A DNA stretch of 64,000 nt, from the NCBI GenBank assembly GCA_023333565.1, contig JAJKFH010003493.1, positions 3,348,001 to 3,412,000 of the forward strand, given 5' to 3'. The stretch is from Puffinus mauretanicus (Eukaryota; Chordata; Aves; Procellariiformes; Procellariidae). Shown one piece after another: positions 51,842-64,000 of the stretch; the stretch's first letter is position 1; every line of letters begins with the position of its first letter. A program made the translations under genes and the position numbers. Below the pieces are notes generated by a model that was not told where the DNA came from, did no database searches, and saw only the letters and a program-made list of their open reading frames with translations.

Positions 51842-54334
51842 AATGGAGTATCCTTGTGAATAACATCTTTGGTTCAGATCACATCATGTTAGCCAAATTT
51901 CTGTATGCTCTGCTTATCCTGCCAGTGCAAAATTGTTTGGACTAGAAAGGTTACAAATCTTCGTTGGTAATGGATGGGTTCAGAAGTTGGAATACAATCA
52001 AAATATAAGAACCTTTGAAAATAAAAAATGAAAGTTAGTGAGTAGAATAGGATTCATTATTAACAGGTTGAGACTTGTTAATAATACATAGGCTGTACAT
52101 TCATTCATTTTCATCGTTATTCATAGTTACTTTGTTTTTTGAGTACACAGAGCCTTTGTTTCAATGAATAGTAAGTAAAGTACTGTTATTCATAAAGGAA
52201 GTCCTTATGCATTGCACCTAATGTTTAAGCTTTTCAAAAAAGTTGTCATTGTGTAGTTCAAGAGAACATAAAATGCTCAATATTTCTAAGCAGTAAAATG
52301 CCAAAGAAAAATGCCAGCTCCACATATCATTTTTTTGATCAGCTGTCTACAGTGAATGCAAGGTTATGGAAAAAAATAGTAAAAGAAATACAGATTTACC
52401 ACCATTCCTCTTGCTTATCTCATAAAGTAGCCATTACAATCGAATGTTGTCTCGTTATTGTCAGGTTCTCCCCCTACTGTTTGTGATAGCTTTAGAAGAA
52501 AATTCTCTATATTTTATCATTTAAAGCGCCTTTATATGTAACTTTGCCTACAACAAAGGCAGGAGAGTAATTTTAATCAAACGTGCATTATTAGATGCAG
52601 CTCATATTAAAGCTTGAGGAAAAAAACCACAGTTTACCACATGGTGTTCTAGATGTTAACGTGCATTTTAATGTGAAAGGGAAGAGCAGAGAGCTCTCCA
52701 GTTCTTAAGCGACACTAAACCCAGGGGCTCCAGTACGCCACAGCCAAACACCTCGTAGAATGCAACATGAAAAGCTGCAGATTAACTGTATTTAGATGCA
52801 CTGGTTTGATGTAACATCAGCTTGCTTGAATTAATGTCCTGTGACAAGCCCTCCCTTGCAAACCTTTAGAAGCAAACTGTTTCTTTGTCTACAGTTTTAA
52901 GCTTGGCTACAGCCTCTGATAGATTCTGCATTGTTCCTCACATACTGGTTTTTGGACAAAGTCGAATCATCATCTATGAAGGACTAACTACCCAAAGGGT
53001 ATAAACCCAATTGCTAGTGGTTTATTCAGCTTTGACACTTCTCAGTGTGATCCTTACTGCCTTTTGTAAAACAAGCAGGCAAGGGAAAGGCTCCAGAGAC
53101 TGTCTTCTATTCATTTCTGTAATAGTTTTCTTGCCACGGGAGGCTTAAGAAGATTTGTACTGCCTGCTTTCTTTTCATTAGCAGTGAGTGCAATGCTGTT
53201 GGGTAAGTTAATGTGTGAGACTATAAAAAGAAAAGCACAAGAATTTGAAAAAAAGGTGTAGTTTCTCATTAATCCATTTTTAATGTTATTTTTCTTGATT
53301 TATTCTGTATGGGGTGCAGAGAAAAATAAAGTAATGTGTAACAGTTGAGATATTTTCAGTTGTTCTCAGCCAGACAGAGAATTAGAATCTAGCTGTAGTC
53401 TGTTTCTTGAATGCAATACTATGCTTCACTGGTTTTTGGCAGCAGCATGTTAAAATTCTTGTTATTAGACCGACTAAGAAACCTGATTGAATTTTCAACA
53501 CAATCATGCTTCCTGTCATGAAATGTAATAAGATTTAATGATTTCTTTGTATTTCTGTATGCAACAAAATGCACCACTCTTTGAGCCTTACTTTGACCAC
53601 TATATTGCACTAACCTTCTATACTTAAATTACCATTAAATTATTTACTTTGTATTTCATTCTGAATGTTTACTTTAATGAAAACTGAGCATGTTTGTTGA
53701 GAAAACCCCAAAGTTTGGCAAATGGATTTATACTTTCCTTAGTACAATAGCTATTTGCATCAGATTTAAATTTGACTCTGTATAGAAGCACTTCAGTAGT
53801 CAGTTTTGTGTGTTGTGACAGTTAATGTGTAAATCTATGCTATGTGTACACAGGATAGCCTTTTTTAAAAAATTAATACCATACCATCGTTATTATTATC
53901 ATTTTCCCAAAATCTCTGGGCTCATAAAATTTGCTACGAACAATGCAGAATAGGTAATGAATATAAATTAGCCTTAGAGAATAATCCTTTTAGAGGGCAA
54001 GTAATAACAGTTTAAAATTTGTATCTAATGGACTGATGGATGATAACTCATGCAGGACATATATGTGTTAAGAAGAATGAACCTGATGATAAATGTTAAT
54101 AGTCATTAAAGGATTACTGGATGCTACATCTCTGAACTTTTTAATCATGCTGCTCATCAGCAGCAAATGTAATCTTCTTTAATATTTTTGTTGTCTGGTG
54201 TATTATGCATGTTTGTTGTCTTTTCCTTTGTCCCCCGACACACACTTAAACTTCTCTTCTGGGATATAAGGAATACAGTAATGACTTAGGAAAAATGCTG
54301 GTAACTCAGCTGAAACAATTCTGTAGGAATTACC

Positions 54335-54360
54335 TTTTTTTTAAAAAAAAAAAAAAAAAA
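54335..54360. repeat. T8/A18 homopolymer block
   Basis: Eight T followed by eighteen A. Assembly length may be uncertain here. Confidence 0.9.
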
Positions 54361-55359
54361 GGATAAGCACAACAACTGTTCTCTGCCTGGTAGACCAGTA
54401 GTTCAAGATTTATAAAGCAATTCTTATTGAAATGTATACAGATAGTGTGTTTTTTTAAATGCCAAGTTTTATTGTTTTTTTCCAGACGGTTACTAGTATA
54501 CGCTTTGACATTTTGAAACATTCAAGCAGAGATAACTGTTGATAGATGTAACTCAGCACTATTTCATATTTATAGAAATCACATTACCTCCAGCCACACT
54601 TGTCAGCAACTCTGCTCTTTTGATTCCCAGTTGCCCAAGAACTGTAGCTTGAAGCATTGTCAGTATGTGATATCATTAATCAAGAAACCAATTATACTCA
54701 GTTTTATTTTTATTTGCATGCACGTGACTACAAATTACCAGTCGCAGTTATTCAGCCCTCAGAAAACTATAGTCACTGCTTGATGGTTTACTTGTATTCT
54801 ATTTGTGTCATTTTAATAAGACAGAGACACTGGAAGCTTGCATAGATCATAGCCTAAAAATGGCCCTTACTCATAAGAAGTTGTATGGGGGAGTAAAGCT
54901 TATTTCGTAGAGAAGCATTTGGCTCTCAGATGGAATTTATTATAATTTTGTAAGATGCAGTTCTTCATTTTTTTGTGTCCAGAAAATCTGCCTTTTCCCA
55001 TAGATGACCTTAGTGGTGTTTTATTTTTGTTAGCTACAATAGCTCGGTAATGATTTGGAAAACAGAGCTGCTTGCCAAATCTGAAACTCTGCTCAGTTGT
55101 GGTGCAGGAGCAGTTACAGTTTGCTGACCAAATTCTATCAGGTAATTCCAAGATCTTGTTCCCTGGCATAGTACTCAGAACATCTCTGGATAGCATGTGT
55201 GAGCAAACATACATACAAACAACACATGGACACATTTTTAGAAATTTAATAGGATTAATCTGTTGCCCTCCTTATGAAATGTGCATTAGGGCTGTCACAG
55301 CTATTGACTTTTTTTTCCACTTCCTTGTATTGTGTGCATTGGTCTATCTTCATTAAAAG

Positions 55360-55388
55360 TTTTATCCCATGGTAAGCATGGGATAAAA
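55360..55388. repeat. Perfect 12-bp hairpin
   Basis: TTTTATCCCATG pairs with CATGGGATAAAA across a GTAAG loop. A G-T wobble and one more A-T pair extend the stem outward. Confidence 0.9.
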
Positions 55389-55917
55389 TTCATGCATCAC
55401 AGAGATCAATATCACCTTTTAGGACCTGAACAGAGTCCATTTATCACTGTATTATCTTTATGCAATACTTCAACTACAGTGTGGAAGGCAGAGGAAGAAG
55501 GGAGAATTGCTACAGTGATCCAAGCTTGAAGTTTTGGAGGCATACCCTGTAGAAGTGGGCAGTCACATAGAGGTGCTTATGCTCGAAAAGAATTCAGCAT
55601 AATTCTGATTCACTCCACCTTCCTCTACCTTTCAAATATTTTGGAAAGCATTTAACTTAAAAAATGCAATGTAGCACCTTGAGAATGCCGTTTGTAAATT
55701 AATAAATATGATAGGTGTATTTCTGCTGCTGCAAGCAATTGTGTGGGCTTTTCTTTTTTCCTTTTAAAGGTCCTTGCTACATACGTTTTTTTATAAGGCA
55801 TTTTATAATTACAGAAAAAAAAATCTTTTGCATAGCCTTTCAGCAGAATATAATCTGTAATAATTTTTTTTTTTGAAGAGACTATTTTTAACAGTCTCTA
55901 AGGGCTCTGATCAGCGT

Positions 55918-55990
55918 TCTTTATTCACTCAAACTCCCATTGAGTTCAATAGGCGTTTTCATGATTAAAAGAACCAGTAAGGAATGTTGA
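55918..55990 (+). repeat. Ancient reptile/bird repeat relic (possible copy C)
   Basis: TTCACTCAAACTCCCATTGA, then GTTCAATAGGCGTTTTCATG and later CAGTAAGGAATG follow, in order, an old sauropsid repeat I remember as 'actc..caaaactcccattgacttcaatgggagttttgc.tgagtaagga'. ACTCCCATTGA and TTCAATAGGCGTT form a decayed inverted pair. Two more diverged relics at 15228-15314 and 16184-16270 may belong to the same family. Confidence 0.5.
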
Positions 55991-56392
55991 ATAGAATTAG
56001 CTTATTCAAATGCAAGCAAATCTTTTAGGCTATATTTTCATAGGGGAATTAACAATCTAATTACTACACACAGAAGTAGCCTAAGCTCTCATGCAGTATC
56101 TGGGTGCCAAAAAGATGGCATCTACTATTTTAGAGCTATTTGTTATTTTGACAGTGTGGCTCTAGGCTACATTGCACTGGATAAACCCTTAATTTTACAT
56201 AACAAATAATGAAATATTGCTGCTTCACTGCCTCTTTTCAAATGATTAAAAGAGATTAACTTTGCTTAACATCACTCTAAATTAATTCCTGATGCTATAC
56301 CTGCTATTGAATCCTACTGTCAATTTTTGAAATATGTGTATGGGATTTTTCTGCTCCCTATAACACGGTCCTTATTATAGCACAACGAACTA
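55991..56392. other. Non-coding spacer before LTR copy 3
   Basis: About 400 bp of AT-rich sequence. I see nothing in it. Confidence 0.7.
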
Positions 56393-56505
56393 AGGCAGCC
56401 AAACACCGCATAGCTGCTTGCTCACTCCTCCCCCAGCCCCTCAAAGTGGGATGGGGGGAGAATCGGGGAAAAAAAAGTAAAATTCGTGGATTGAGATAAA
56501 GGCAG

Positions 56506-56511
56506 TTTAAT
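56506..56511 (-). promoter_or_regulatory. LTR copy 3 poly(A) signal
   Basis: ATTAAA on the minus strand, placed as in the other two LTR copies. Confidence 0.6.
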
Positions 56512-56641
56512 AGAACAGAAAAAGAAGGGATAACAATAATAATAATAGAATATACAAAATGAGTGATGCACAATACAACTGCTCACCACCTGCTGACCGA
56601 TAACGAAGTAGCGATCGCTACTTCCTGGACCATGCCTCTTA

Positions 56642-56664
56642 TTTATATACTGAGCATGACGTCA
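56642..56664 (-). promoter_or_regulatory. LTR copy 3 core promoter (TATA and CRE intact)
   Basis: On the minus strand TGACGTCA (56657-56664) is followed by TATATAAA (56642-56649), the best TATA box of the three LTRs. CRE/ATF sites next to TATA boxes are common in retroviral U3 regions. Activity in this genome is not shown. Confidence 0.65.
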
Positions 56665-56886
56665 CATGGTATGGAATACCCCGTTGGCCAGCTGGGCCAG
56701 CTGTCCCAGCTATGCTCCCTCCCAGCCTCTTGTGCTGGCAGAGTATGGGAAGCTGAAAGGTCCTTGACTAGCAGGGTACTTAGCAATAACTAAAAACATC
56801 AGTGTGTTATCAACATTTTTCTCATACTAAATGCAAAACACAGCACTAGGAAGAAATTTAATTCTATCCCAGCCGAAACCAGGACA

Positions 56887-59800
56887 CTAGTCATCTTGTC
56901 ATACGATATGACATCTTTTAAGGGAAAGAATGATCAAGAAAATGGCAAGTAGCTTGGGAAAGAGTTCCTAATGTTCCTTGTGTTAATCAAGTGACTTCCA
57001 AGGGGACAGGGGGTCTGGAGAGAACAGTTAGAGGGCCACAGAAACTCCCAGAAAGGGAATGAGGAAACCTGCATGTACCACAGTATGTCTCAAGAGAGAA
57101 GGCTGAAGAGTTTTCAACAAGGACAGAGAAGTATGGGAGATTGAAGGAGACTTTGTGAGCTGGGAAGCTTGCCTGAATCCTGGCAGGCATTAAAGATGGG
57201 TTGCGGAATCCGTTAATAAAAAGGAAAAGCATGTAAGATTATAGCCCAAAGGAGGAGATGACGTATGAGAAAGGCTTTCCAGAGACATGAAATGGGTTTC
57301 CCAGAGGTAAGAGATGGCTCAAAAGGAGCTGGAGTGGAACTACGAATCCAAATACATTGGAGGAGAAAGAGTTTGGGTCCACTTTATAAAATCCCCAAGA
57401 AGGTGTTTTGTACTGTGATTTGAAAATTCCTTGGTAAGCCATAGCATCAGCTGAAGGCACAGAAGGTATCTGCAGGACCATCTATGCCATTAGGGAATAT
57501 TACAGGGTAGAAGGATGCAGATGGATTCCAGTTCTTTCTGCTCTCCAGGCTAACCAGAAGTGAGCCGTCTTTAGTCTGAAAGTGATGTGCCTATGTTAGT
57601 GTGTGCTGTCACCAACTGACTTTTTTGTGTCATGCCATGACAAATTGGCTACACAGGTTCTGGACTGGAGCTCTTTGGATACCAGCCAGACTGGAGAAAA
57701 AGCAGAGGAGTATTATATTATTCAGGACATCCCCAGAGCTCACCCTTGTGCAGTGTGGTGTTTCTTTGAAACAACTGCAGACAAAACTGTCTAGATTGCT
57801 GAAGTATGCAAGAGAAGCAGAGTCGATTAGTGCTTTCAAAGGAAGTTGGATAAGCTTTTTTATATAAGTGTTTAGATAAATTCTGTTTATATAGAGAAGT
57901 TATTATCAGATAAAAGTGGGATTTTTGATTTCATATCAGCACTCATCTATTGTAGGATGAAATCTTATTTGTCTTCTATTAAAGTAAGTGGTTCACAATT
58001 AAAGCAGAGACTTTAAATTTTCAATTACATGAGCACGTTCAGATTTCAAACTTACTTCTATCAAGAACTGTCTACCCATCTATTGGATACTCTTGCAAGA
58101 GCTGCCTTTCTTGACTTGCATAAATCAATTAGGGAATTATCTTGTAAGGAAGAGAAGATGATGAATGGTGATCAGATGATTGCTCTCTTAATAAGGAGAC
58201 GATATGGGTTGCTGAAAGGTAGGTAGATAAGATGCTGAGGAGGAATGCTAGTTAAGGGTACAATTTATTTGCATTGTTCAAAAACATAACATTTGCTAAG
58301 TTAAGAAAACTTGAAAAACAGAATTTTTAATGAATGTGATAGAATTTGTTTTTCTTTGCCTTTGGAGGTGTCAAATATATGAATGGAATTTGCTGTATAA
58401 AGAGAAGTTTCATTGAGGAATAAATCTTCCACAACATATGAGAGAGATGTAGTGGAAACGTCTATAATTAAAGGCATTACATCTGTGATACTCGTTGAGT
58501 TGTACAGTATTGTATTGAAGAGAAAAGTGTTCTTTCAGATGTATTAATTTACTTTGGGGCATTTTGCCCCATCATTTGTTGTGATGAGAAGAGAATGCTG
58601 TAAAAAGTGAAGTTACTCCAGCATATTATTGGGTTGCTAACTTCATCTTTGAGAATAAGAAAGTTCTTTGCACAACTCCTTTTTATGTAACTTCAGTTCT
58701 TCCCAATAATGGCATAATCAGCTCCTGATCTGCACTGAGGCTTCTGTTTCAGAGCTCCTCCTGGCCTGCTCCTAGCGGTAGTTTAAGACAAAGAATGTTT
58801 ATTGCTTTTATGAACAGACCTATGCTTTCCAGGATTTATTTTGAAGTCCAGCTGGAGACTACTCTTTCTACGTATATTCTGCTTATCTCTTCCTGTTTCT
58901 CTATCCTTCTTCCTTGATGATTCCTCAAACATTTATTCTCCAGCCAGGCGCTCCTGTCTTCTTTTCCTTCCTCTAAAGCTGCATATAAGAGCAGTTGCTG
59001 TTGCACATTCTCCTCCTGTACTGCCATGTGCTGTGGATAGCATAAATAACTTACAGACGTAGTTTATAGACTTAACATTTGAGCTCAGGCTCTTCTCATA
59101 TTTGCTCTAGCACATGACAGAAACCATGCAAATAAAAATGTGAATGAAAAGGATTAATATGTGGTTCAAAAGAAGGAAATGCTCACCAGCACCAAAATCA
59201 AAGCTGGAATGCATCTCTGTCATGAATCTGAGTCCTTTCCATGAGACGAAAAGATGATATATATGTGTGTGTATATATATTTCTCCTGTAAAGAATATAT
59301 ACAGCCCGTATGTTTTAGATACATAGTAAACAAGAACAATTGCTGGCTAAGAGTAACTGTTCTCACATGGATAAAGTTCCACAGAGGACTTTTCTTTGTG
59401 GAAAACCGATACAGTTAGGTCTGACAGGTCTTGATAGTTGGTTTCATGGGAACAGTTGAGAACTTTAATTCAAAGCAATATTATGTTGAGCTGCATTACA
59501 GCTCTAGCTACATTCCCAGATCAACAGACACTTCTCTCACAGGCTTAGTTGAAAGACTTTAGCAAGGTGTTTATCTGTGATAAGTCTTTATTGCTCCTGA
59601 TATGGGAGGTCCTTTGTGACCAGCCAGAGAATCTGTATCTAAGTCATTTGTCCTATTCAAGCATCTTTCACAACTGCTCTGTTGAACTCAGCAGATTGAT
59701 ATTGTTCAGGCTTGATAAGTGGTTCATTGATCAGTTTTCTTTCTTTGAATAGAGAATGCAGTAGAATAGTATAATCTACATTACTTTTTCTTATGCTGAC

Positions 59801-62800
59801 TGAGAGTAATGCAACATAATGCACTTTTTTTTTTGTGAAGTTTCCACAGGCTAGCTCCTTGAAGGAGTACATTTTACGGTCCATTTTGCATGCTCTATAT
59901 ATCTGTTCATACTAGAACTGATATCTTTTTTATCAAAGTCCATCTTTCATGTTGTTATGTAGAGTTTTATTTTATGGTTTTTATAAAGCAGAGAACTGGA
60001 ATGGTATCCATTAACACAAAAGTCACTTCAGTCTCCCTGTCATTAGACTGACTTCGTTCAGCACCTCTTGGATGAAGCAGGTATATAAATCTTCAACCTC
60101 TGTAGAAGCACCCTTTAAATAAATAAGAATAAATGAAAAAGGATTAATGTGCTGCAATCACTTGAGAATGCTTCTGTTCATGAGGTTGGCAAGTGTCTAT
60201 GACCAGTCAAGCAGTTAACAAACATCTGTGGCAATTCATGTCTTTAATATATATTTACTTGGTTTTAACTAGTCTCTCTTCATTGACTTTTCAACACAAA
60301 AAGAATAAATGTTTCACCTGCTCCATGAGGTAGCACAAATTTGTTGTATTATGGTGAGTTGGCCTTTTAAAAGCCAGGTAGCTGTACCTGATCTGAAAAA
60401 GTGTATAAGATATGGGCAGATGATCAAAACTACTAGCATTCCTACGGCTTGCTTAGTTACTGCTGAGCTTTAGTAAATGCTGATATGCATGTTCTTACCC
60501 AAACTGTACATTAAAATTTAACATCTTAAATAACATTCATAAATTTGGACAAGGGTGAAAGGGGATTTTTTATATCTGCCATCTTAAGCACCTACCTTCC
60601 CATACAGCAAAATAGGTATGTAATATTTGGATCGGGATTCCAGGTCAGCGCCAAGGAATTGAATCCTCTTACAACTTACTTCCTGGCCTTAAACAGTGGC
60701 CTGTGCTGGGAAAGAATCACTTGGTTTCTATCAAAGTATTTTACTGCCCAAGATTCTTGGGGCTACAGAGGATAAGGCTTATATGTTGAAGGAAGACTGT
60801 TACCTTCTCACAGTTCTGAGAGAGATAAAGCTCAAAAATATCTCGCAGCTGTTACAAAGGAGAACAGAAGAATTTATTTGCATGTTCTGATATTTCTTCT
60901 AAGTTTTACTTTAAGAATAAAACAGTCCCCTGAAAAAATTATTTGAGAACTTTCTTGGCTGGGAGAAGAGGAGGATCACCTTTTTATACGAGCAAGTGGT
61001 AGCTCAGTGCGGGTAGGAATGGCTGCTGGAGAATCTGGTCCAAAGAAAACTAAGAGAGCAGCTAGCTTGCCATCAAGACAGGTTTCTGGCACTGTTACCA
61101 CTCTTGAATGAATCTGTCTTTATTAGCGGTTAGGTATATTAATTAGCATTCATTTATTCTTTAATCAAGCCATTTTCTTCTTGATATATCAGAAGTACTT
61201 TTACTACATAGACATCTTATTGTCACAGTCTCCTAGCAACAGAAACTTTTCTTAAGCTGACATTTGCTGTCTCAAGAGTTCTGTGTCCAAATTACTTTGA
61301 ATAGGCTTAATTTTCCACGGAGTTTCTAAAATTTAATCAATCTCAACTTTTGTTAGTTTGATTTTCTAACAAAAGCATCTGATTAAGTTATTTCCTGAGC
61401 CTTGGTTACAGTATCATCTCAAATGTGAGTATTTCAGATCATGGCACAAAAAAAAAATCTCAACCCATTCTGCTGCATCCTGAATGGGATACGTTACTAA
61501 GATTTTTTTTTTCTCAAGCATCCTCAGAATCAGTGATCTTGAAGAGAACTTCTGCAATTATTCTTTTAACTGCCACAGAGCCTCTGCAGTTACTGTTAGT
61601 CAAAACCATTGATCATTGTTAACAAAATTTGTACTAGATGGTCTCACTGCCTGACATTTGGAAGTGGCAAAGGAAGGAAAGTTGAAATGTCTGTTTGCAA
61701 ACTTCTGAATACTTTCTGTGGTCATAAGGGTGCTCTGCTTCACATCTAAATAGACAAATTCAGAGGGAAAATTTGGGAGCAGGAAAGAAAAGTCACAAAG
61801 TCTTTGTTTATGCAAAACCAATGCATATCAGTGGAGAATGGCGACAGTTACTCATCCAGATCATAAATGGTGAGACCTCTGGATACATTGCATCAAGCGG
61901 TCCACTGAATACTCTGCAGACTTATTGCCAGCTTTATTGCTCTGAGACTAGCTTCCACATACCTGCTTGGGATAACAGGCAGACCCGAAAGAGTTGGCAT
62001 CATCATTAATGTGTATGCAGCAAGTACATACAACAGAGTTGTCCTACACCCTAAGGTCCTAGTCATGTGTGCTGTGGTCATGTCCAAGACATTCTGTCGC
62101 GCGGTAGCCAGATTGCAGCATCAGTTTTTCAAGGCTACCTGATGTTTGGAAATTCTGGACAAATGTGTGTTTTCAAAATATTCTGGGATCAGTATTTCAG
62201 GAAGAAAAGAGCTTAAGTATAGGAAAATTTAGATGCATGTTAGCCCTTGGACAGAACATCCTTATGTTGATTTCTGAGTTCACCTCAACTCATTGTGATC
62301 AATACAGCCACTGAATGGCTGAACTGGTACTTACGTTGCTTGTTTCTCTCTGGCCTCTAACGGTCTTTATGCAGTCATAAACCTTCAGTTATTTCCACAA
62401 GATTTCTGTTGTCCTTACCTCTAGAACTGCCTGTGTGTTACCAAGGAGTACGTATTCCCAAAGTGCAGATCCATTAGTTCCTGTCTATCACTTTATATAC
62501 ATATATAAACAAGAATTTAATGTAGTACTGGATACAGAGGGGTTGAATAGGTCCATAGGTTTTCATACCTTTTGATTACTATTGTGTAGACAGGAGTGAT
62601 TTTTTTCCCCACCCCTTGTTAAATTTCTAGCTCCCCAATAAACAACAAATTATTTGATTCCTGGTTCTTGACAATTTTATCAGGAAGCAATTGCTGGCAG
62701 TAAATTATGTTTTTCCTCCTCATGGATTTGTACAAGCCGTACAGGTATTTTCAGGAAAGTGTGTGGATGTAATGAATGGATTAATACAACAGCATTTTTT

Positions 62801-64000
62801 TTTCTAAACATTCTACCTACTTGATCTCTGGTTTGTCCTTATTTTTTATCTGAGTGCCATACTGTCTACTGCTTCCCTGGGACACTGACACCAGTTTGGG
62901 ACTGCCTAGTCCTGATTATAAAACCATGCAGCTCAGTTTATTGTATTTTAAGAGATACTGCAATCACAGTAAGTCTGTTTCTTAGTTATATATGTTGCAT
63001 AAATACCATTTTTTTATATATGAAAATGCATGATGTTCTGTATGTAATAGGGTTCTGGCTTTCTGAATCAAAATGTTTTGAAGTAAATTGGGAGTCAGCT
63101 ATCTGTGCAGATGGGAACCTGGGAGCGAGCTGGTTCTGGAAGACTCGACAGTTACTAACTTGGGGAGACTCCTCACAGCCTTGTACTGGGTCACTGTGGA
63201 AGCGTGAAAAGGAATAAGTAATTCTATAAGAAGCTAGATGGAATTCCAGTACTAACGTTGTAGATGATTTTGATGCTTTTTTTGTGGAACAATTTCATTT
63301 TAACAAATTGGAATTTACTGATCATAAGAGATTTCTATTTTGGCATCCCTTGACTTTGCTACTCATTGTCCTGAAACTACCTGAAGGCACCTTCTCTGCT
63401 GGACTTTCTTTTAATTTTTATTTTTGGCTTTATGTGCTTTAAATCATGTAACATTTCTTTTATTTCTGCCTTTGTAAGGGCTGATACTTTTTTCTACTTG
63501 CTACTTTTTGATACTTTTGATCTGTTTGGGGTAGGGTTAGAATCACATAGGGATCAAGTGCAATTATTGACATGTGGGAAAGACTGCACAGTTTATGTGT
63601 GCTTCTTAAGTCCTGCATTTTATAACCTTCTTGGAAGAAAAGGAGTAGAAATGGGCTGTTGCAGACCTTATTTCTCCATCGGAGAAAGTGTCAACAAGGA
63701 AAGGAAATGAGTAAAGTTCTCACTCCTGTAGAGATCAGAAACTCCAAGTTCTTGGCACGTTATTCTGTAGTTCAGAAATTCTGTGGTGCTGAAACCAGAA
63801 AGCCCTGTTTAATAAATGTTTAATAAGGAGATGGCTACTACATATGAAAGTAGATGAAGTATTACAGCAGATTGATCCATGGACCAACTCCTTCAGGCTT
63901 GCTTCTTACTCTCAGCCTTTCATTCCTCATGGTTGCTTGCAGCACCTCATCTCTCAAAAGCTTCTTTCTCTCTGACGAAATGACTACTTCACTTCTAATT
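56887..64000. other. Non-coding stretch, no gene seen
   Basis: No coding region could be supported: all open frames are under 95 codons and unrecognised. It contains a TA/TG microsatellite at 59257-59280 and scattered T-runs. The segment 57800-57900 vaguely recalls the 3' part of an old CR1 but was not called. Confidence 0.65.
59257..59280. repeat. Compound AT/GT microsatellite
   Basis: ATATATATGTGTGTGTATATATAT: a GT core flanked by AT units. Confidence 0.9.

Larger units (their letters stand above)
47414..55917. other. Non-coding stretch, no gene seen
   Basis: The longest open frame of the window, 141 codons, lies here on the minus strand at 50826-51251. It matches no family I know and has no supporting signals, so it is not called a gene. 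Tandem duplications lie at 48959-48988 and 49194-49235, a G10 run at 51832-51841, a T8/A18 block at 54335-54360 and a 12-bp perfect hairpin at 55360-55388. Confidence 0.65.
56393..56886 (-). mobile_element. Solo endogenous retrovirus LTR, copy 3 (5' edge lost)
   Basis: About 494 bp, related to the LTRs at 19804-20323 and 36080-36580 and in the same orientation, but clearly a different or older subfamily. It has TCTTGTGCTGGCAGAGTATG where the others have TCTTGTGTACCCAGCTCAGT, plus other differences throughout. The right edge is intact (CCAGGACA at 56879-56886). The left edge does not read TGTCGTGG: similarity begins at about AAGGCAGCC, so the first 15-20 bases are deleted or replaced. The 3' flank begins CTAGT with no matching copy upstream. 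It keeps a canonical minus-strand TATATAAA, an intact CRE octamer and ATTAAA. No internal region is present. Confidence 0.88.

Noticed and set aside
57804..57900. Possible old CR1 3' fragment (GCTTTCAAAGGAAGTTGGAT)
   Set aside because: Only one short stretch resembles CR1 and the ends cannot be placed.
60980..61020. AGTGGTAGCTCAGTGCGGG resembling a tRNA A box
   Set aside because: No B box follows at the right distance and no cloverleaf can be drawn.

Overview
The window looks like avian nuclear DNA. It is AT-rich, has no CpG island and no dense coding. The diagnostic features are a plus-strand CR1 LINE 3' end near 47.2-47.4 kb, carrying the typical short terminal repeat built on ATTCTATGA, and three copies of a bird-type retroviral LTR with TG...CA ends, a TATA box, an ATTAAA poly(A) signal and, in one case, a 5-bp target duplication. 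I cannot name the species or the locus. The background is old, decayed repeats, as expected for an intron or intergenic stretch of a bird.

I found no protein-coding gene. The longest open frame is 141 codons, about what chance gives over six frames of 64 kb. None of the frames resembles a family I know, and none sits in a convincing acceptor-exon-donor context. I saw no tRNA, rRNA, snRNA or known miRNA. Slightly GC-richer patches at about 3.4-3.7, 8.4-8.9, 13.8-14.1 and 32.4-32.7 kb carry overlapping open frames on one or both strands, but nothing marks them as exons.

Layout: 0-6.6 kb is unannotated sequence with a long imperfect fold-back at 6.28-6.34 kb. At 6.65-6.80 kb there is a possible ancient SINE-like relic. 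At 13.0-13.3 kb there is an ancient minus-strand CR1 fragment. At 15.2 and 16.2 kb are two 72%-identical, ungapped 87-bp relics of one old repeat, with a possible third relative at 55.9 kb and another possible old relic at 42.9 kb. Solo LTR copies lie at 19.80-20.32 kb (intact, GTTGG duplications), 36.08-36.58 kb (same subfamily, damaged 3' edge) and 56.39-56.89 kb (older or different subfamily, 5' edge lost), all oriented on the minus strand. The young-looking CR1 end lies at 47.24-47.41 kb. Simple repeats, short tandem duplications and several perfect short hairpins are scattered between.

No genes work together here. The only elements with visible regulatory content are the LTRs, whose minus-strand U3 regions carry a TATA-like box next to a CRE-type octamer, intact in two copies and mutated in one. 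I found no evidence for an undescribed gene system. The best leads are the LTR promoter variants, the 6.3-kb fold-back and a few hairpins that may lie in conserved non-coding elements.
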